This document shows positions 43,857 to 52,412 of a stretch of 64,000 bases of DNA, one piece after another. Below the pieces are notes generated by a model. The model did not search any database, was not told where the DNA came from, and saw only the letters and a program-made list of their open reading frames with translations. Each line of letters begins with the position of its first letter. Positions within the stretch are counted from its first letter, which is position 1. The stretch spans positions 4,379,501 through 4,443,500 of the forward strand of contig NZ_CP108514.1 in NCBI RefSeq assembly GCF_035989305.1. Reading direction: 5' to 3'. The position numbers and the translations under genes were made by a program. The stretch is from Streptomyces sp. NBC_01233 (GTDB lineage Bacteria; Actinomycetota; Actinomycetes; Streptomycetales; Streptomycetaceae).

Positions 43857-44786
43857 GTGGAAAACCTGAAAATGCAGGCCCGTGCCGCAGCCGGGGGTCT
43901 GCTCAACACGCTCAAAGCGATGCCCGAGGTCCAGGCGCTCTACGTCCTTTCCTCCTCGGCCGTCGCGCCGCGCAACGTCACCCGGTTCAGCACGGACTCC
44001 GACTTCGACCTGGCCGTCGTCCTCGACGTCCCGATCAAGGAGGACGAGTGGAGGCCGCGGCCGGCGGACACGTACGCCCTGGTCCGCGACCGGCTCCCTG
44101 CCTGGGTCCCGGAGTTCAGCTTCCACCTGCCGGTCCCCTGGGGGCGCATGGAGGTCAACGTCCATCAGCTCCTCTTCCAGTACGAGGCCGACCCGCGCAC
44201 GACGTGGAACAGCGACAAGTGCGACGCCTACGGGAACAAGGGCGAGCCGCTGTTCGACCGCGAGAACGCCTTCGAGACGCTGATCTCCCACAAGACGCGG
44301 GAGCAGCTTGAACGGCTGGAGGGCGAGACCCACCGGCTGTACAACCGGATCACCTGGGACGTGCGTGAGATCCCGCTGCGCATGGCTCGGCGGGTCGGCG
44401 TGCCCACGGGCCACTTCGTCCTGTCGGGCGCGCTGGACGAGGTCGTCGACTGGATGTACGCCCGCTCGGGCCGGCTGCTGCCGAACATGAAGTGGAAGCT
44501 GTACTCCCTCGGCGCCCTCGGCCTGATCAGCGGCGAGCAGGAGAACCTGCTGATCGAGGCCCAGCAGTGCGACCCGCTGTCGATGGTCGACCTGGAGCGG
44601 CGATGCGAAGCCCTGGGGGAGTTCTGCCAGTCCGCCGGGATGGACCTAAGCACCGGCGCGATCGCGACCGTGCGGAAGGCTTACCAGCAGGCCAACCACC
44701 ACCTTCTCGGGGACGAGGCAGCGGCTTTCGCCACCCTGCCATCCCCGGGATTCGTACCCTTCGGCGGGCGCGGCGGTTCCAGTTAG
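43857..44786 (+). CDS. Nucleotidyltransferase (pol-beta fold)
   Basis: 309 aa with the catalytic strand RFSTDSDFDLAVVLDVP, preceded by YVLSSSAVAPRN in the place of the GS motif, and a third acidic residue possible in WGRMEVNVHQL. The C-terminal half is helical, as in aminoglycoside or small-molecule nucleotidyltransferases. Substrate unknown; it might adenylylate a cluster intermediate or give self-resistance. GTG 43857 follows AGGAG and starts 12 nt after the ATP-grasp stop. About 50 bp separate it from the cysteinyl-tRNA synthetase gene. Confidence 0.78.
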   Translation: MENLKMQARAAAGGLLNTLKAMPEVQALYVLSSSAVAPRNVTRFSTDSDFDLAVVLDVPIKEDEWRPRPADTYALVRDRLPAWVPEFSFHLPVPWGRMEVNVHQLLFQYEADPRTTWNSDKCDAYGNKGEPLFDRENAFETLISHKTREQLERLEGETHRLYNRITWDVREIPLRMARRVGVPTGHFVLSGALDEVVDWMYARSGRLLPNMKWKLYSLGALGLISGEQENLLIEAQQCDPLSMVDLERRCEALGEFCQSAGMDLSTGAIATVRKAYQQANHHLLGDEAAAFATLPSPGFVPFGGRGGSS

Positions 44787-44840
44787 ACGCTTATGTCCGG
44801 GCGTCAGTACGCTGCGTGATCCGCTTACACAGGAGGCATG

Positions 44841-46217
44841 ATGTCGATCAAGGTCCACAACACGCTCACCAACCAGTCGGAGGAGTTCCGCCCCGAGCGG
44901 GAGGCCGAGGTGCGGATGTTCGTGTGCGGACCCACCGTCTACGGCCCGAGCCACGTCGGGCACGCGAAGACGTACACGCAGTTCGACTTCATCGCCCGGT
45001 ACCTGGAAGTGAGCGGGTACAGGGTCACGTACCTCCAGAACATCACCGACGTCGATGACAAGATCATCCGGCGGTCGGCCGAGGAGGGCGTCCCGCCGGA
45101 GGAGATCGCGGCGCTCTTCGAGAAGCAGTACCTGGAGGACATGGCCGCGCTGGGGAACACTCGCGTCGACGTCCACGCGCGAGCCCACGACCACATTGAC
45201 GGGATCGTGGACCAGATCAAGCGGCTGATCGAGCGAGGCCACGCCTACCAGCTCGACGACGGCTGGTACTTCGACCTGGCCTCGTTCCCCGCGTACGGCA
45301 AGCTCTCCGGCCGCACCGACCTGCGACCCGAGGACTCGGTGTCGCGGATCGACGACAACTCGAAGAAGCGCAACCCGGGCGACTTCGCGCTGTGGAAGGG
45401 CCGCAAGGACGGCGAGCCGTTCTGGGAGACCGAGCTGGGACCGGGCCGGCCGGGGTGGCACATCGAGGACACCGCGATCACGGAGACGTTCTTCGGACCC
45501 TCGTACGACCTGCACGGTGGGGCCGTGGACCTCATCTTCCCGCACCACGAGGCTGAGGTGGCCCAGATGGAAGCCGCCTCCGGGATCGAGCCGCTGGCCC
45601 GCTACTGGATGCACACCGGTCTGCTGCGCGTCGACGGCGAGAAAATGTCGAAGAGCACCGGGAACTTCCTCACCATCCGCGACGCCCTCGCCCGGACGGA
45701 CTTCCGTACGCTGCGGCACGCTTTCCTCTCCCAGCACTACCGCTCCTCCATGGAGCTGAGCGACTCCACGCTGGAGCAGGCCCGAGGGGCACGCCGCCGG
45801 ATCGAGAACTTCGCCCGGACCATCGACCCCGCGCACACGGACAGCCAGGCGAACGCCGCACGCGCCGCCGATGCCTGGAAGGAGATGCGTGAGCGCCTGG
45901 ACGACGACTTCGACACCCCCGGCGCCCTCGCCGTCCTGTTCCAGTACATCCGCGAGCAGAACCGCATGGAGGAGCCGGCCGGCCCGGCCGCTATGCGGCT
46001 GATCGAGGACGTGAACAACCTCTTCGGCACCTTCGACATCAGCGGCCCCGCCCAGAGCGACGCCGCCGTCGACGAACTCGTGAAGGAGCGCGACCGGCTC
46101 CGTGCGGCGAAGAAGTTCGCCGAGGCCGACGCGATCCGAGACCAGCTCACCCAGCAGGGCGTGATCCTCGAGGACTCGCCCGAAGGAACCCGTTGGTGGA
46201 AGGAGCACACCTCATGA
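44841..46217 (+). CDS. cysS: Cysteinyl-tRNA synthetase, accessory copy
   Basis: 458 aa, full length. The HIGH element is HVGH in YGPSHVGHAKTYTQFDFIA, the first zinc Cys is Cys29 in VCGPTVY, further ligands are in LIFPHHEAEVAQM, and KMSKS is intact in DGEKMSKSTGNF. The position that is the second zinc Cys in E. coli CysRS (WHIEC) is Asp here (WHIEDTAIT), as I recall for archaeal-type CysRS. The C-terminal DALR-like domain is present. A housekeeping cysS should exist elsewhere. Inside this cluster it may supply Cys-tRNA for biosynthesis, activate cysteine directly as MshC does, or give resistance. AGGAGG favours ATG 44841 over 44838. Confidence 0.85.
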   Translation: MSIKVHNTLTNQSEEFRPEREAEVRMFVCGPTVYGPSHVGHAKTYTQFDFIARYLEVSGYRVTYLQNITDVDDKIIRRSAEEGVPPEEIAALFEKQYLEDMAALGNTRVDVHARAHDHIDGIVDQIKRLIERGHAYQLDDGWYFDLASFPAYGKLSGRTDLRPEDSVSRIDDNSKKRNPGDFALWKGRKDGEPFWETELGPGRPGWHIEDTAITETFFGPSYDLHGGAVDLIFPHHEAEVAQMEAASGIEPLARYWMHTGLLRVDGEKMSKSTGNFLTIRDALARTDFRTLRHAFLSQHYRSSMELSDSTLEQARGARRRIENFARTIDPAHTDSQANAARAADAWKEMRERLDDDFDTPGALAVLFQYIREQNRMEEPAGPAAMRLIEDVNNLFGTFDISGPAQSDAAVDELVKERDRLRAAKKFAEADAIRDQLTQQGVILEDSPEGTRWWKEHTS

Positions 46218-46783
46218 CCTGGAAGAGCCGCTTACCGCTCGTCGTAGAGAGCGCGATCCCCCTCAGCCTCTGCGGAGCGCTGATGGACCACGTGAAGAAC
46301 CACACCGCCCGCCCGCGTACCTACCAGGGCGTCATCGACGAATCGCTGCGCAAGAGCGAGTACGTCGAGATCCCGACGCACCTCGAAGAGGCGGTCATCT
46401 CGCACTGCGCCGCCCAATTGCGTGGCCACTTCGAGATCGCCCCGCAACGGATACCCACCCAGCCGGCGGTCGTCTACCGCTACGGCCCCGGCGTCGGCTT
46501 CGTCGCCCACCACGACGAGGTCACCGACATCGAACGCGAGCGGGCCCGTACCAACGGACAACCCGTCGTCGGCGGCGACCTCACCCTCGTGATCTGGCTC
46601 AACACCCCTGACTCCTACGGCGGCGGCGAGCTGTTCTTCGAGAACCCCGCCCAGGAGATCAAGCCGCCCTGCGGCACCCTGGTCGCCTTCCCGGCCACCC
46701 GCGACCACATCCACGGCGTACGGCCGATCACGAGCGGCGAACGCGTCACCCTCGTCGTACGCATCGATGCCGAACGCCTTTGA
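46214..46783 (+). CDS. 2-oxoglutarate/Fe(II)-dependent oxygenase
   Basis: 189 aa, prolyl-4-hydroxylase-like double-stranded beta-helix. The HxD pair is in VGFVAHHDEVTDIER, the distal His in PATRDHIHGVRPI and the 2OG-binding Arg in SGERVTLVVRI. YGGGELFFENP is typical of the 2OG-FeII_Oxy_3 fold. The ATG at 46214 overlaps the CysRS stop (ATGA), with AGGAG 8 nt upstream, so the two are translationally coupled. It probably hydroxylates an amino acid or peptide of this pathway; substrate unknown. Confidence 0.85.
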   Translation: MTWKSRLPLVVESAIPLSLCGALMDHVKNHTARPRTYQGVIDESLRKSEYVEIPTHLEEAVISHCAAQLRGHFEIAPQRIPTQPAVVYRYGPGVGFVAHHDEVTDIERERARTNGQPVVGGDLTLVIWLNTPDSYGGGELFFENPAQEIKPPCGTLVAFPATRDHIHGVRPITSGERVTLVVRIDAERL

Positions 46784-46828
46784 GAACAGCTCACTTGCCC
46801 TGCCAGAGCGGACAGCCAAGATGCCAGG

Positions 46829-48019
46829 ATGAGCGGCATGACGACGATCGACGGTGAGGTAGCGCCCGGGTTCGAGCCGGTCCGCGAGGCGTTCATGGAG
46901 AACTTCACCCAGCACGGGGACATCGGCGCGGCCGTGTGCGTCTACTGGCACGGTCGGCCGGTGGTCGACCTGTGGGGTGGCGTCGCAGACCCCGAGACCG
47001 GCCGTCCGTGGACACGGGACACCCTGCAACTGGTCTACTCGGCGACCAAGGGAGCCACGGCGACCGCGGCGCACATGCTGGTCGAGCGCGGACTGCTGGA
47101 CCTTGACGCGCCGGTGGCGAAGTACTGGCCGGAGTTCGCGGCGAACGGCAAGGCGGACATCCCCGTCCGCTGGCTCCTGTCCCACCAGGCCGGCCTGGTC
47201 GCCCTGGACCAACCGCTGCCGCTGGCAGAGGCACTGTCCTGGGAGCCCATGGCAGTAGCGCTGGCGGCGCAGCGTCCCCAGTGGACTCCAGGCACCGCAC
47301 ACGGGTACCACGGCCGAACCTGGGGCTGGCTGGTCGGCGAAGTGATCCGCCGGGCCTCCGGCCGCTCACCAGGCCGCTTCTTCGCCGACGAGATCGCGCG
47401 CCCGCTCGGACTGGACTTCTTCATCGGCCTGCCGGCGAGCAAGCGCGACCGGGTCAGCCGCATGGTGTACCGGCGACCGGCGGTAGACCTTACGGCGGTG
47501 CCGGCCGAGTCGGTCCCCGAGGAGCTCCGCGAACAGGTCGCCGCCTGGCGGGACCCGAACTCCTTCAGCAACCGGGCGTTCGCCGTCACCGACCCGGCCG
47601 CGATCGACTTCGACTCCCCCGAGGTACAGGCCGCAGAACTCCCATCCTCCAACGGCATCGGCACCGCACGGGCACTCGCGCGCATGTACGCCGCGCTGAT
47701 CGGCGAGGTAGACGGCGTACGCCTGCTCGCCGAGGAGACCCTGTCCTCGGCGATCCAGGAGCAGGCCAACGGCCAGGACCAGGTCATGGTGATCCCGAGC
47801 CGATTCAGCACCGGATTCATGCTGCCCACGGAGGGTAACCTCATGACCGGCCCGAACGCCTTCGGCCACACCGGCCGCGGCGGCTCGCTCGGCTTCGCCG
47901 ACCCCACACATGGCATCGCCTTCGGCTACGTCATGAACCACATCGTCAGCGGCTCGGACGATGCGCGCGCGGCTTTGCTGACCGAAGCAGTCCGGGAGTC
48001 GCTGGCTGCATCCGGGTGA
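46829..48019 (+). CDS. Serine hydrolase, class C beta-lactamase/esterase family
   Basis: 396 aa. The SxxK motif is in LQLVYSATKGATATA and the family landmarks are PVRWLLSHQAGLVALDQ, YHGRTWGWLVGEVIRRASG and GHTGRGGSLGFADP. It has no signal peptide, so it is a cytoplasmic EstB-like esterase or peptidase rather than a secreted beta-lactamase. It lies 45 nt after the oxygenase on the same strand and may act on the pathway product, or be unrelated cargo. ATG 46838 is an alternative start. Confidence 0.85.
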   Translation: MSGMTTIDGEVAPGFEPVREAFMENFTQHGDIGAAVCVYWHGRPVVDLWGGVADPETGRPWTRDTLQLVYSATKGATATAAHMLVERGLLDLDAPVAKYWPEFAANGKADIPVRWLLSHQAGLVALDQPLPLAEALSWEPMAVALAAQRPQWTPGTAHGYHGRTWGWLVGEVIRRASGRSPGRFFADEIARPLGLDFFIGLPASKRDRVSRMVYRRPAVDLTAVPAESVPEELREQVAAWRDPNSFSNRAFAVTDPAAIDFDSPEVQAAELPSSNGIGTARALARMYAALIGEVDGVRLLAEETLSSAIQEQANGQDQVMVIPSRFSTGFMLPTEGNLMTGPNAFGHTGRGGSLGFADPTHGIAFGYVMNHIVSGSDDARAALLTEAVRESLAASG

Positions 48020-48171
48020 TCACGGGCTATACGGGCACGCGGCTGACCGGCTGACACGTTCCTGGCTCGCCCCCGCCGGGCCCCTTCAGCGCGGTAAACA
48101 GCAGTCAATTCAAGTGCCCAGTCACGGATCATGAGGAGCGTCGCCCCTGTAACCCGAGGAGAGGGAGTGTC

Positions 48172-48816
48172 GTGAGCCTGCTGCCGACCGCCACGAGCAC
48201 CGACGTCCAGGAACAGCAACCCCGCATCGCGGTCCCACCCGTCGGCTCCTTCGAGCAGCACGGCCACCATCTCCCACTGATCACCGACACGGCCATCGCG
48301 TGCATCATCAGCCGGGACATAGCCGATGCCTACCTCGTTCACCTGCTGCCGCCGATCACGATGTCGTGCAGCCACGAGCACGCCGCTTTCCCTGGCACGG
48401 TCAGCATCAGCGCGAAGACCCTCTACGCCGTGATCGACGACATCCGCGCGTCCCTCGCCCGCTCGGGCATCCACAAGTTGGTGATCGTCAACGGTCACGG
48501 CGGGAACTACGTCCTGTCGAACGTGGTCCAGGAAGCCAACGTCGACGGCCCGGCGGTCTCCCTGTTCCCCCTCGGCCCCGACTGGGACCGCGCCCGCGAG
48601 TACGGCGGACTCGAGTCCGACAGGCACGCGGATATGCACGCCGGCGAGGTCGAGACGTCCATCCTGCTCCACGCAGCTCCCGAGCTAGTCCGCGAGGGCT
48701 CCGACGGCGCAGACCACGACGGCGGAGCACGTCCCTTCCTACTCGTACACGGAATGAGTGCATACACAGAAACCGGAGTGATCGGATTCCCCTCGCTTGC
48801 TTCTGCTATCGAGTAG
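48172..48816 (+). CDS. Creatininase/MftE-family amidohydrolase, last codons displaced by intron
   Basis: 214 aa as read. Metal-ligand motifs of the family are complete: PVGSFEQHGHHLPLITDT, SHEHAAFPGTVSI, VNGHGGNYVLSN and ADMHAGEVETSIL. Members hydrolyse amides; MftE of the mycofactocin pathway is a peptidase of this family. The last codon and TAG come from a group II intron in antisense orientation. If the intron is removed (48813-53065) the frame continues GAA GCT GAT TAA, giving 216 aa ending IEAD. The protein is therefore probably still functional. GTG 48172 has GAGGGAG upstream. Confidence 0.82.
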   Translation: MSLLPTATSTDVQEQQPRIAVPPVGSFEQHGHHLPLITDTAIACIISRDIADAYLVHLLPPITMSCSHEHAAFPGTVSISAKTLYAVIDDIRASLARSGIHKLVIVNGHGGNYVLSNVVQEANVDGPAVSLFPLGPDWDRAREYGGLESDRHADMHAGEVETSILLHAAPELVREGSDGADHDGGARPFLLVHGMSAYTETGVIGFPSLASAIE

Positions 48817-48847
48817 CCGAGGGGGATCTCACCCCTCGGCCCTCACA

Positions 48848-48881
48848 GAACCGTGCTTAACAGTCTCCCGTTACACGGCTC
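48848..48881 (-). ncRNA. Group II intron domain V
   Basis: 34 nt on the minus strand: GAGCCGTGTAAC, GGGAGA tetraloop region, and GTTAAGCACGGTTC. The lower helix AGCCGTG/CACGGTT with the AGC triad is the catalytic hallmark. Domain VI follows as GGCCGAGGGG/CCCCCTCGGC. Confidence 0.85.
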
Positions 48882-48896
48882 TTGTCGTTCTGATCA

Positions 48897-49562
48897 TCAG
48901 ATCTCGCAGGCAGCAGTGGTGAGGCGCCAGTGCACGAACATCCGTGGGTACCGCTGCGCGATCTCCACGAGCTTCGCGTGGGCCTTCCGACGGCTTGCGA
49001 GCCGTTTGTACTTCTTGCGGATCCAGCGCACCAGGTAGGCGTTGATGCGCATCACGAAGGGGAACAGCTCCCACGGCCGGAAACGTCCGTAGTAGTTGAT
49101 CCACCCCCCGACCACACGGTTGATCGTGCGGGCGAGGTCTCCGAAGGAGGTGCCGGTGCGGAGGTGCAGTTGCCATGAACGCACCTCGTGGCCGATCCGA
49201 GTCAGGGCTTCCCTGCTGATGGCCGGCTCGAACGACAGGAACTGCTTGCCGTGCCGATTCCGGCTCTTTCTGGGACGGAACGTGTACCCGAGGAACGTGA
49301 ACGACGTGTGCTCGTAGGAGCCGCGCCGGTGCGAGTCCTTGCAGTAGACGATCCGGGTCTTGTCCGGGTGCAGCCGCAACCCGACTTCGACCAACCTGTC
49401 CCTGAGCGCGGCCAACACGTGGCGGGCCTGGCGCTCGGTGACGCAGTGCAACACCGCGTCATCCGCGTAGCGTTCGAACCAGACGGACGGGAACTCCCGG
49501 GCCATCCAGGTGTCGAACGCGTAGTGCAGGAACAGGTTCGCCAGGACGGGAGACACCACGCC
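48897..49562 (-). pseudogene. Group II intron reverse transcriptase/maturase, C-terminal part
   Basis: 221 codons plus stop, starting GVVSPVLANLFLHYAFDTWM. It contains the RT active site WFERYADDAVLHCVTERQ, FTFLGYTFRPRKSRNRHGK and the maturase (GIIM) region LARTINRVVGGWINYYGRFR. There is no HNH endonuclease after it. It is separated from the N-terminal part by the serine-recombinase element; joining 51819 to 49562 restores a 419-aa protein in frame. Confidence 0.85.
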
Positions 49563-51213
49563 CCCAACGCAATGGGTAACTCGGGCATGAGTCACCCTCC
49601 GTAGCGTCTTGATCTTGATGCTGGTCGTCGGCGGTGCGCTCACGCACGGGTATGCGGTGCCGGATGGTGATTTTCTCGGGTCCGACGAGGACGTCTTTGA
49701 CGAGGAGCCGCAGGACGCGCTGGCGCTCGGGGACCTCGGCTGTCCCAGCGTTCTCTCGGAGCTGGGCGAGGAAGCCTTCGAGGTCGTCAGCGAGCTTGAG
49801 GTAGGCGTCGCGGTCGGCGAGCTGGGCGTCCAGCGCGTCGAGTTGGCCGCGCAGGTTGCTCTCCCGGGCCCGCAGGCCGGGCATCCGGGCCCGCAGTTCG
49901 TCGATGGTGACCAGCTGTTCCTGGAACGCTTCGATCATGCGTGTGATCGCTGCGGTGGCCTTGGCCAGGGCCAGTTCGAGACGGCTGCGCTGACGGGTGG
50001 CGGGGTCGGAGGTGCGGGCGCGGTCCAGCCGCTTGTCGATCTCGGAACGGATCAGGTGCGGGTCGGCGGTCATGCCGATGATGTGGTCCCAGACGACGGT
50101 GTCGAGGTAGTCGGCGCGGACGGGCTTGTTGGTGCAGACCCGGCCGCCCGCGTAGCGGTAGTCGTCGGAGCCCAGGCACCGGTAGTAGTAGATCTTCTTG
50201 CCGGAGGAAGTAGTGGTCGAGGTGCGGTAGTAGCCGTATCCGCAGCTCACGCAGGCCGACAACCCCTGAAGCAGGGAGGGGACCTTGCTGTTGCGCGAAG
50301 CGAAGCGCTTGTTGTCGGCGAGCCGCTGGGCGGCGCGTTCGAAGGTGGCCGGGGTGACGAGCGCGGGAACGGGGATGGTGATCCACTCCTCGCGGGGGCG
50401 GTCGGTGGTCTTGACGGCGCGCGGAGTGCTGCGGCCCTCCAGGCGGGCCCGGCGGTTGAGGCCCGGGGACTCGTGGAGGATCTGGGTCTTGCCGAAGGCT
50501 GCCTGCCCTGCGTAGGCGGGGTTGCGGAGCATGCCCCAGATGACGCTTCGGTCCCAGCGGGTCTTGCCGGTGCGGGTGGGAGTGCCGCTGCCGGTGAGCC
50601 AGCGGGTCAGGTCCGCGATGGAGGCCCCGTCGTCGGTGTAGCGGCGGAACAGCTCGACCACCAGCGCCGCCTCGGACTCGACGATCTCGTAGGTGGCCCC
50701 GCACTCGGGGGTCTTGCGCAGGTAGCGGTAACCGAACGGGGCTCCGCCCAGCACGTTCACTGCCCCCGAGCGCGCCCGGTAGGTCTTCCCGCGCCGGTAG
50801 CGTTCCATCAGCTGGGCCTTCTCGTACTCGGCGAACATGCCCTGGAACTGGACCATCAGCTGGTCCTCGGGAGTGTCGCCGCGTGGGCCGCGCACGAACT
50901 CCACCCGGGTGCCGGCCCGGGCGAACTCCTCGATCAGCAGGGCCTGGTAAGCGAACTTGCGGGCGAGGCGGTCGGGCGCGTAGCACAGCACCACATCCAC
51001 GCCGACCTGGGCGACCAGGTCGCGCAGCCGCTCCAGCGCGGGCCGCACCAAGGTCGCCCCGGAGTGCCCCTCGTCCTCGAACACCCACTCCTCGGGCAGC
51101 TCAAGATGCGCGGTGGCGGCGTGCGCGCGCAGGGCCGCGGTCTGCGAGCCGATCGTCTGGTCCTTCTTCTGCCGGGCCGAGGACACCCGGGCGTAGATCG
51201 CCACGCTGGTCAT
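49459..51213 (-). CDS. Large serine recombinase
   Basis: 584 aa as read. The resolvase domain has the catalytic Ser in VAIYARVSSARQKKDQTIGS, and Arg/Asp residues in LCYAPDRLARKFAYQ and RGPRGDTPEDQLM. The recombinase domain (GAPFGYRYLRKTPE, WDRSVIWGMLRNPAYAGQA) and the zinc-ribbon (GLSACVSCGYGYYR, GGRVCTNKPVRADYLD) follow, then a coiled-coil (LRARESNLRGQLDALDAQLA). The frame has no stop inside the element and runs past the left inverted repeat, so about 34 C-terminal residues come from intron sequence. The ATG at 51213 follows GGAGTGAG. It is the likely enzyme for insertion and excision of this element. Confidence 0.88.
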   Translation of the reverse strand: MTSVAIYARVSSARQKKDQTIGSQTAALRAHAATAHLELPEEWVFEDEGHSGATLVRPALERLRDLVAQVGVDVVLCYAPDRLARKFAYQALLIEEFARAGTRVEFVRGPRGDTPEDQLMVQFQGMFAEYEKAQLMERYRRGKTYRARSGAVNVLGGAPFGYRYLRKTPECGATYEIVESEAALVVELFRRYTDDGASIADLTRWLTGSGTPTRTGKTRWDRSVIWGMLRNPAYAGQAAFGKTQILHESPGLNRRARLEGRSTPRAVKTTDRPREEWITIPVPALVTPATFERAAQRLADNKRFASRNSKVPSLLQGLSACVSCGYGYYRTSTTTSSGKKIYYYRCLGSDDYRYAGGRVCTNKPVRADYLDTVVWDHIIGMTADPHLIRSEIDKRLDRARTSDPATRQRSRLELALAKATAAITRMIEAFQEQLVTIDELRARMPGLRARESNLRGQLDALDAQLADRDAYLKLADDLEGFLAQLRENAGTAEVPERQRVLRLLVKDVLVGPEKITIRHRIPVRERTADDQHQDQDATEGDSCPSYPLRWGRGVSRPGEPVPALRVRHLDGPGVPVRLVRTLRG

Positions 51214-51349
51214 CGCTCACTCCTGCCTGCTCCAGGCGATCCCGTATCCGGGCTCGCCGCTGCGGAACCAACGCCGCGTAGGCCGCGGACAAGTCCGCCG
51301 CCGCATGACGGTCGAAGACCGCCTCCACCTCCACCGGCCGGCCGCTCAC
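51101..51349 (-). CDS. Small protein of the serine-recombinase element
   Basis: 82 aa from a GTG at 51349 that overlaps the stop of the upstream gene (GTGA). It begins MSGRPVEVEAVFDRHAAADL and continues YAALVPQRRARIRDRLEQAG. It overlaps the recombinase gene by about 110 nt in another frame; its last 35 residues may be poor evidence. Coupling on the upstream side supports translation. Function unknown. Confidence 0.45.
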   Translation of the reverse strand: MSGRPVEVEAVFDRHAAADLSAAYAALVPQRRARIRDRLEQAGVSDDQRGDLRPGVLGPAEEGPDDRLADRGPARARRHRAS

Positions 51350-51693
51350 CTGCCTGGCCGCCCCTCCGGGGCACCCCGCTCAAGGAACTCGGCCAGGGCC
51401 TGGGCCACCACCGCGGAGATCGCCCGGTCACTCTCGTGGGCACGGGCGCGGATCTGTCCTGCCAGCGATTCCGGCAGCTTGACAGTGAACACCACGCTTG
51501 ACTCGGGGACTTCGAGATGTCCAGCGGCCATGGCCTGCTCCAGATACCGGCGTGCCTGACGCACCGACACCCCGTACCTACTTGCCAACGTGCGGGCGGC
51601 TGCGGCCACGGGCACACCCGCCCCGACCAGATCCGCGGCGGCGTTGACCCGCCGGGCGTACTCGACGCTATCGACACGATCACCACGCACCAT
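51346..51693 (-). CDS. Helix-turn-helix/ribbon-type accessory protein of the serine element
   Basis: 115 aa. The first half is a homeodomain-like helix-turn-helix (VGAGVPVAAAARTLASRYGV, SVRQARRYLEQAMAAGHLEV); the second half looks like a ribbon-helix-helix (SVVFTVKLPESLAGQIRARA, SDRAISAVVAQALAEFLERG). It is first gene in the three-gene unit of the element and could be its repressor or directionality factor. Confidence 0.7.
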   Translation of the reverse strand: MVRGDRVDSVEYARRVNAAADLVGAGVPVAAAARTLASRYGVSVRQARRYLEQAMAAGHLEVPESSVVFTVKLPESLAGQIRARAHESDRAISAVVAQALAEFLERGAPEGRPGR

Positions 51694-51818
51694 GTCACAA
51701 ACCTACTACCCATTGTGACACCCCTTACCCTCCGCTCGAGGAGTGAGTTCCAAGCGCCGGTAGCCGAGCGTCACCTCGAAGCAGAAGTTGCCCATTGCGT
51801 TGGGAGCGTGACGGGGGC

Positions 51819-52412
51819 CCCTTGTGGGGTTCCGCGTTCCCGTTCCAGCAGGGAGCCATCGGGCATGGCGAGCGGGGCGGCGAGCCACCGCCGCACGTAC
51901 AAGTTCACCCAGACGGCGTCGGTGTGCGCTTCCACCGCCTTGACCAGCAGGTCCCAGGGCACGCTGTCGAAGAACTTGGCGATGTCGAACTCCACCACCC
52001 AGTCCCGCTTCCAACTTCGTTCCCGGCACCTTTCCACCGCGTCCAAGGCGGACCGTCCTGGCCGGTATCCGTAGCTGTCCGGGTGGAAAACAGGGTCCAC
52101 CCTTCGCACCAGATGCCGGGCCACAACGGTCTGAGCCACTCGGTCGGCGACAGCGGGAATGCCAAGCATTCTCGTGCCGCCTCCATTCGGCTTGGGGATT
52201 TCCACCGCACGCATCGGCGGCGGAAAGTACGAGCCCGATGACATCCGGTTCCAGACCTTATAGAGGTTGCTCTTCAAGTCCTTCTCGAAGTCGTCGATGC
52301 TCTGTCCGTCCACGCCAGGTGCGCCCCTATGTGACTTGACTTCCTCCCACGCCTCCTTGACTTCCCACTTCGAAATATCAAACGGCTTGATCTGAGACTT
52401 CAACTGGCCCAT
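51819..52412 (-). pseudogene. Group II intron reverse transcriptase/maturase, N-terminal part
   Basis: 198 codons from ATG 52412 (MGQLKSQIKPFDISKWEVKE) behind GGGAGGAG. It carries RT motifs KSHRGAPGVDGQSIDDFEK, RAVEIPKPNGGGTRMLGIPA, YGYRPGRSALDAVERCRERS, the first catalytic Asp in VVEFDIAKFFDSVPWDLL and ends ERERGTPQG at the insertion. Read on, the frame enters the serine element and stops at 51771. The rest is at 48897-49562. Confidence 0.85.

Larger units (their letters stand above)
49563..51818 (-). mobile_element. Serine-recombinase mobile element inside the intron reverse transcriptase
   Basis: About 2.26 kb between the two halves of the reverse transcriptase gene. The ends contain an inverted repeat: CCCAACGCAATGGGTAACT at 49563-49581 and its complement (one mismatch) at 51786-51804. 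The exact crossover lies in a C-run (GCCCC) present at both ends. It contains three overlapping minus-strand genes ending with a large serine recombinase. Confidence 0.8.

Noticed and set aside
42255..48816. Calling the cargo a known graspetide or mycofactocin cluster
   Set aside because: The ATP-grasp is not of the peptide-maturase type I know, there is no radical SAM enzyme, and no recognisable precursor motif; only the creatininase-family member recalls mycofactocin.
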